A stretch of DNA of 17,863 nt from CAYMWF01 sp964394085 [NCBI: uncultured Gemmatimonadota bacterium]. GTDB taxonomy: Bacteria; GCA-2686955; CAYMWF01. The stretch covers positions 2,534 through 20,396 of the forward strand of contig CAYMWF010000084.1 of NCBI GenBank assembly GCA_964394085.1, written 5' to 3'. The notes beneath the pieces are model-generated. The model was not told the DNA's origin and searched no databases. It worked only from the letters and a program-made list of their open reading frames with translations. Below are positions 14,907 through 17,863 of the stretch, piece after piece (positions within the stretch are counted from its first letter, which is position 1; each line of letters starts with the position of its first letter). The position numbers and the translations under genes were made by a program.

Positions 14907-14980
14907 AAGTCTGCGGGTTTAAAGACTGCGGGCCGACTTTGTCCCGGCCATGGGAAGCGGCGATGGAAACCGCTCGATGA
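14903..14980 (+). CDS. 25-codon ORF bridging the two GMC-operon genes by ATGA overlaps
   Basis: The ATG at 14903 overlaps the stop of the preceding gene (ATGA at 14903-14906), and the TGA at 14978-14980 overlaps the ATG of the GMC gene (ATGA at 14977-14980). GGGAG lies 8-10 bases before the ATG. The 25-residue product begins MKVCGFKDCG and ends METAR, with two cysteines five residues apart and no membrane segment. It may encode a microprotein, or it may only carry ribosomes from one gene to the next. A chance ORF in a GC-rich 70-bp spacer cannot be excluded, but matching overlaps at both ends make that less likely. Confidence 0.45.
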   Translation: MKVCGFKDCGPTLSRPWEAAMETAR

Positions 14981-16515
14981 ATGTCTACCGATACAATGAC
15001 TACGGCTCGGACCTGCATCTGTCTTGCGAGGCGGTAGTGGTCGGAAGCGGAGCGGGGGGCGCCGTGGCGGCCGCCGGCCTTGCCGAAGCGGGACACGATG
15101 TGATCATCGCCGAGGAAGGAAGCTGGTATACCAGGGAGCATTTCAACTGCGAACCCTCCGACATGGTGCCGATGATGTACCGCGGCGCCGGGTCCACCCT
15201 CCTTCTCGGGATTCCGCCGGTATCGGTGACCCTGGGCCGGTGTGTCGGCGGAACCACCACCATAAACTCCGCAACCTGCTTCCGCCTGCCGGAGCGGGTG
15301 GCGGGACGCTGGCGGGACGAGTTCGGCTGCGCGGATATCAGCCACGATGAGCTGACGCCCCTGTTCGACGAGCTGGAATCGGACCTTTCGATCGCGCCGC
15401 TTACGGACGATTTGATGAGCGGCTCATATCGTGTCGTCAAGAGAGGCGCCGACGCACTTGGGTGGTCGTGCAAGCCTCTGAAACACAATGTCAAGGGATG
15501 CGAAGGGCTGGGCGTCTGCCAGTACGGGTGCCCCACGGGGGCGAAACAGTCCGCGGATGTCTTCCATGTGCCCGCCGCAATCTCGGCCGGAGCGCGACTC
15601 CTGACGAACTGCCGGGTCGAGAGGATCCTGGTCGCAGACGGCCGGGCGACGGGGGTCGAGGGGCGCGTCGTCGACCCCGCCACCCGCAAACCGGGGCATC
15701 GGATCAGGGTCGACGCCGGCGCCGTGATAATCGCGTGCGGATCGCTCCTGACCCCGGCGCTCCTGGCCGCGAACGGACTCGGCGGAAAATCGGGGAGCCT
15801 CGGACGGAACCTGACCGTGCACCCCGCCGGGCGCCTGGTGGCCGTAATGGACGAGGTGGTGGACGGCTTCCGCGGCGTTTCGCAGGATGCCTACATCGAC
15901 GATTTCGCGGATGAAGGCATCATGCTGGAGGGAATCTTCGTGCCTCCCGGCCTGATGATGGCGATCCTTCCCGGAATAGGCCCCGACCATGAAGAACTGA
16001 TATCGAAATACCGCCGGACCGCCGCCTTCGGATTCCTGGTTTCGGACGAATCCCGCGGCCGGGTGCTCCAGGGCCGGTTCGGGCAGCCTTTCTTATCCTT
16101 CTATAACCTCGGGAAGAGGGACGCGGCCAGGATGAAACAGGGCATCGCCCGCTGCGCCCGGATCTTTCTCGCCGCAGGTTCCCGCGAAGTCTACACCGGC
16201 CTCCGCTCCATCCCGCTCATCCGTTCCGAGGCGGATGTCGAAAAGCTCCTCGAATGCCCGGTTCCCTCCACCGATTTCAACGAGCTCATGGCCTTCCATC
16301 CCCTGGGCACCTGCAGGTTCGGCCCGGATCCGGCGGAAGCGGTGCTCGATCAGAACCTGGAATCGTTCAACGTGAGGGGGCTCTTCGTCGCCGACGGCTC
16401 GATCTTCCCGACCTCCCTCGGCGTAAACCCGATGGTCACGATCATGGCCTTCGCTCTCAGAACGGCCAGGTATATTTCATCCGAGCGCCAACGGTTTTTC
16501 GGCTCCGCGATTTGA
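14977..16515 (+). CDS. GMC family FAD-dependent oxidoreductase
   Basis: From ATG 14977 the protein has 512 residues. The FAD-binding motif VVVGSGAGG is at 20-28, followed by 'GHDVIIAEEG'. 'GGTTTINSATCFR' (91-103) is the usual FAD-contact loop, and 'CEGLGVCQYGCPTGAKQS' (175-192) is a Cys-rich segment (C175, C181, C185) found in fatty-alcohol-oxidase-like GMC proteins. Near the C-terminus 'AFHPLGTCRFG' (439-449, His441) and 'GLFVADGSIFPTSLGVNPMVTIMA' type sequence (from 468, Asn484) supply the His and Asn of the active site. Such enzymes oxidise an alcohol or sugar and pass electrons through FAD to a quinone, cytochrome or other acceptor. No export signal is visible. A further ATG at 14950 adds 9 residues without a ribosome site, so ATG 14977, coupled to the 25-codon ORF, is preferred. 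The upstream small subunit supports a dehydrogenase rather than an oxidase. The substrate is unknown. Confidence 0.92.
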   Translation: MNVYRYNDYGSDLHLSCEAVVVGSGAGGAVAAAGLAEAGHDVIIAEEGSWYTREHFNCEPSDMVPMMYRGAGSTLLLGIPPVSVTLGRCVGGTTTINSATCFRLPERVAGRWRDEFGCADISHDELTPLFDELESDLSIAPLTDDLMSGSYRVVKRGADALGWSCKPLKHNVKGCEGLGVCQYGCPTGAKQSADVFHVPAAISAGARLLTNCRVERILVADGRATGVEGRVVDPATRKPGHRIRVDAGAVIIACGSLLTPALLAANGLGGKSGSLGRNLTVHPAGRLVAVMDEVVDGFRGVSQDAYIDDFADEGIMLEGIFVPPGLMMAILPGIGPDHEELISKYRRTAAFGFLVSDESRGRVLQGRFGQPFLSFYNLGKRDAARMKQGIARCARIFLAAGSREVYTGLRSIPLIRSEADVEKLLECPVPSTDFNELMAFHPLGTCRFGPDPAEAVLDQNLESFNVRGLFVADGSIFPTSLGVNPMVTIMAFALRTARYISSERQRFFGSAI

Positions 16516-16520
16516 TCAAT

Positions 16521-16549
16521 GCGGTATACGAATTTATTGAATATACTGC
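16521..16549 (+). terminator. Weak hairpin after the GMC gene, possible terminator
   Basis: GCGGTATA (16521-16528) pairs with TATACTGC (16542-16549), 8 bp with one G-T pair, starting 6 bp after the GMC stop. The loop is 13 bases and no T-run follows, so its role as a terminator is only positional. Confidence 0.3.
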
Positions 16550-16579
16550 ATCATCGGTCGTTCGATGCGGAAATTGACC

Positions 16580-16649
16580 CCATGGATACCGGCACATTCC
16601 AGGCAATGAAGGAGCGTCTCCCCGCCCTGCGGAGCAACACTGCGTCATC
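16580..16649. repeat. Diverged partial copy of the 14075-14284 element
   Basis: Two blocks occur in the same order as in the upstream element: CCATGGATA (16580-16588 against 14122-14130), then, after 22 against 25 bases, a 39-base block from GGAGCG to GCGTCATC (16611-16649 against 14156-14193) that is roughly 80% identical with one inserted base. The outer 17-bp arms and the right half of the inner hairpin are missing here. It sits between the converging GMC and beta-helix genes; I see nothing else in 16516-16742 apart from the weak hairpin. Confidence 0.5.
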
Positions 16650-16742
16650 ACCTCCACGGTGACGGGAACAGGGAAGGTAAGTCGTTACTACCGGCAGGAA
16701 TTAACTGAAAAACAGCTGCTGCACAGAAAGCTTGTCAAGGAT

Positions 16743-17863
16743 TCAACCGGAGATTTCGAGCTCGATATTACTGAACTCGATCGGGTCGTTCTGGAGGTCG
16801 TTGACAACGTAGAGGTGGATGTAGAAATCACCCGGCACCAGGTCCGGGGAGACGACGCCGGAAGCGGTGATGCGCCTGGAGGCGTTTGCGGCGAGGGGCA
16901 TGCCGCCGTTGCCGAGAAGTCGAACATCGGCAAGGTCAGCGCGGCTCCGGAGAATTGCGTGGACTGTGATGTTCAGCGGAGTGTCGGTGCTGTTGGTCAA
17001 GAGGATCTCGAACTCGACGACGCCGCCCGGATACGTCGAAAGACTCGTTACCGGAAGGGTCATGTTCACCGGCTTGGCCCCGGGACCGCCGTAAGCCCCC
17101 ATGTCGCTCCTCGTCCCGTCCGGATCCGGAATCTCCGGATCGCCGGTATCGATGCAGGGTGACCCCGCCATCAGGCTGAAGTGCTCCTCCTCCGGCGAAA
17201 CGAACAGCGGATCGGCGTCTATGTTGCCTTCACCGGGCCAACCGTCCTCAATGTTTGAAAATGTAACATCTGGATGACCTTCAGTATATATCTGGTCAGG
17301 AATATTATCTCGAATTATCGAATTAACAACGCCAAGTGGACCTAAGACCGTCATGCCGCCCCCATGACCCGCTTCTTCAGTAATATAATTTGCCCAGATT
17401 ATTGAGTTACTCACCTTACCCGGCGCCTCCAAATAAACCCCTGCACCGCTGGGATACGATGCTATCCACCCCGTAATCAATCGATTACCGGTTACCACGG
17501 AATTCTCCAGGAGTATATTTCCGCTGGTCGCATTGTATATACCCCCTCCCATGGGATTCACCTCTTCTCTACCATTACAGGTGTTATTTAGGATAAAACA
17601 ATGAACAAGTTTAACATCCCCATCGGAATCAACACAAATACCCGCACCTACTGCATACCAGCTCATGTATAATGGAGAGACCATGTTTCCGCTTATCTCG
17701 GTGTTCTTAATAATCGCCCTGCAGAAGCCATCAACCAACAGACCGCCGCCGGAATTCGTGCCGCCATTGTTATTGATAAAGCAGTTTTCGATATCCAGCT
17801 CGCACTCGTTGGACGCGAAGATCCCTTTGTTTCCGTTTGAGGAGATAACCGAGTTCTCCACCT
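16743..17863 (-). CDS. Right-handed parallel beta-helix protein, 5' end outside the window
   Basis: The last ~373 codons of a longer gene are present; the frame is open to the right edge and no start can be assigned. Beta-helix rungs repeat with G-G-G/A-G-I turns ('SGGGLLVDG', 'GAGICVDSD', 'GGGIYNATS', 'GAGVYLEAP', 'GGGMTVLGP'), then 'EGNIDADPLF', 'AGSPCIDTG' and 'SDMGAYGGPG', the same ending as in the beta-helix protein at 7587-8705. About 105 residues follow that form an Ig-like or CARDB-type beta domain ('PGGVVEFEILLTNSTDTPLNI'), absent from that paralogue. The codons of the rungs are more AT-rich than those of the C-terminal domain. It is probably secreted and surface-associated like its paralogue, with no catalytic residues assignable. 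Confidence 0.83.
   Translation of the reverse strand, partial: VENSVISSNGNKGIFASNECELDIENCFINNNGGTNSGGGLLVDGFCRAIIKNTEISGNMVSPLYMSWYAVGAGICVDSDGDVKLVHCFILNNTCNGREEVNPMGGGIYNATSGNILLENSVVTGNRLITGWIASYPSGAGVYLEAPGKVSNSIIWANYITEEAGHGGGMTVLGPLGVVNSIIRDNIPDQIYTEGHPDVTFSNIEDGWPGEGNIDADPLFVSPEEEHFSLMAGSPCIDTGDPEIPDPDGTRSDMGAYGGPGAKPVNMTLPVTSLSTYPGGVVEFEILLTNSTDTPLNITVHAILRSRADLADVRLLGNGGMPLAANASRRITASGVVSPDLVPGDFYIHLYVVNDLQNDPIEFSNIELEISG

Overview
The window is GC-rich chromosomal DNA of a Gram-negative-type bacterium. Signal peptides, an inner-membrane MBOAT O-acyltransferase with a membrane-anchored SGNH-like partner, secreted parallel beta-helix proteins with the 'AGSPCIDTG' C-terminal motif, HD-GYP signalling and two GH57 enzymes together resemble uncultured lineages of the FCB or Latescibacteria/Eisenbacteria/Krumholzibacteria type. 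That placement is an impression from gene content. There is no rRNA, tRNA, CRISPR array or recognisable transposase.

Layout. 1-273: a 62-bp tandem repeat and no gene. 274-4340 (minus): a run in transcription order of a response regulator with HD-GYP output, a phosphodiester-glycosidase (NAGPA-type) protein, and a stand-alone 2-oxoacid dehydrogenase E2 catalytic domain. The last two are separated by a 44-bp tandem repeat that resolves into eight 22-bp half-units. 4341-4643: a divergent promoter region. 4644-7505 (plus): a large secreted GH57 alpha-glucan-type hydrolase. 7587-8705 (minus): a secreted beta-helix protein. 8978-11702 (minus): an overlapping MBOAT and SGNH-like pair, the usual arrangement of polysaccharide O-acetylation machinery. 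11896-13818 (minus): a cytoplasmic GH57/DUF3536 protein. 13819-14513: about 700 bp without a gene, holding a promoter, a nested inverted-repeat element, a 14-bp palindrome and a structured leader. 14514-16515 (plus): an operon of a gluconate-dehydrogenase-subunit-3-like small protein, a 25-codon ORF and a GMC oxidoreductase, joined by two 4-bp ATGA overlaps. 16516-16742: a decayed relative of the upstream inverted-repeat element. 16743 to the end (minus): the 3' part of a second beta-helix gene.

How the genes work together. A theme of polysaccharide handling runs through the window: two GH57 proteins, O-acetylation, the NAGPA domain and beta-helix surface proteins. The small protein and GMC oxidoreductase look like one flavin-dependent dehydrogenase complex. 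I see no convincing new defence or mobile system. The most unusual items are the phased 22-bp array before the E2 gene, the nested inverted-repeat element with a relict copy on the other side of the GMC operon, the doubly coupled 25-codon ORF, and an SGNH-like protein lacking the usual acidic residue.
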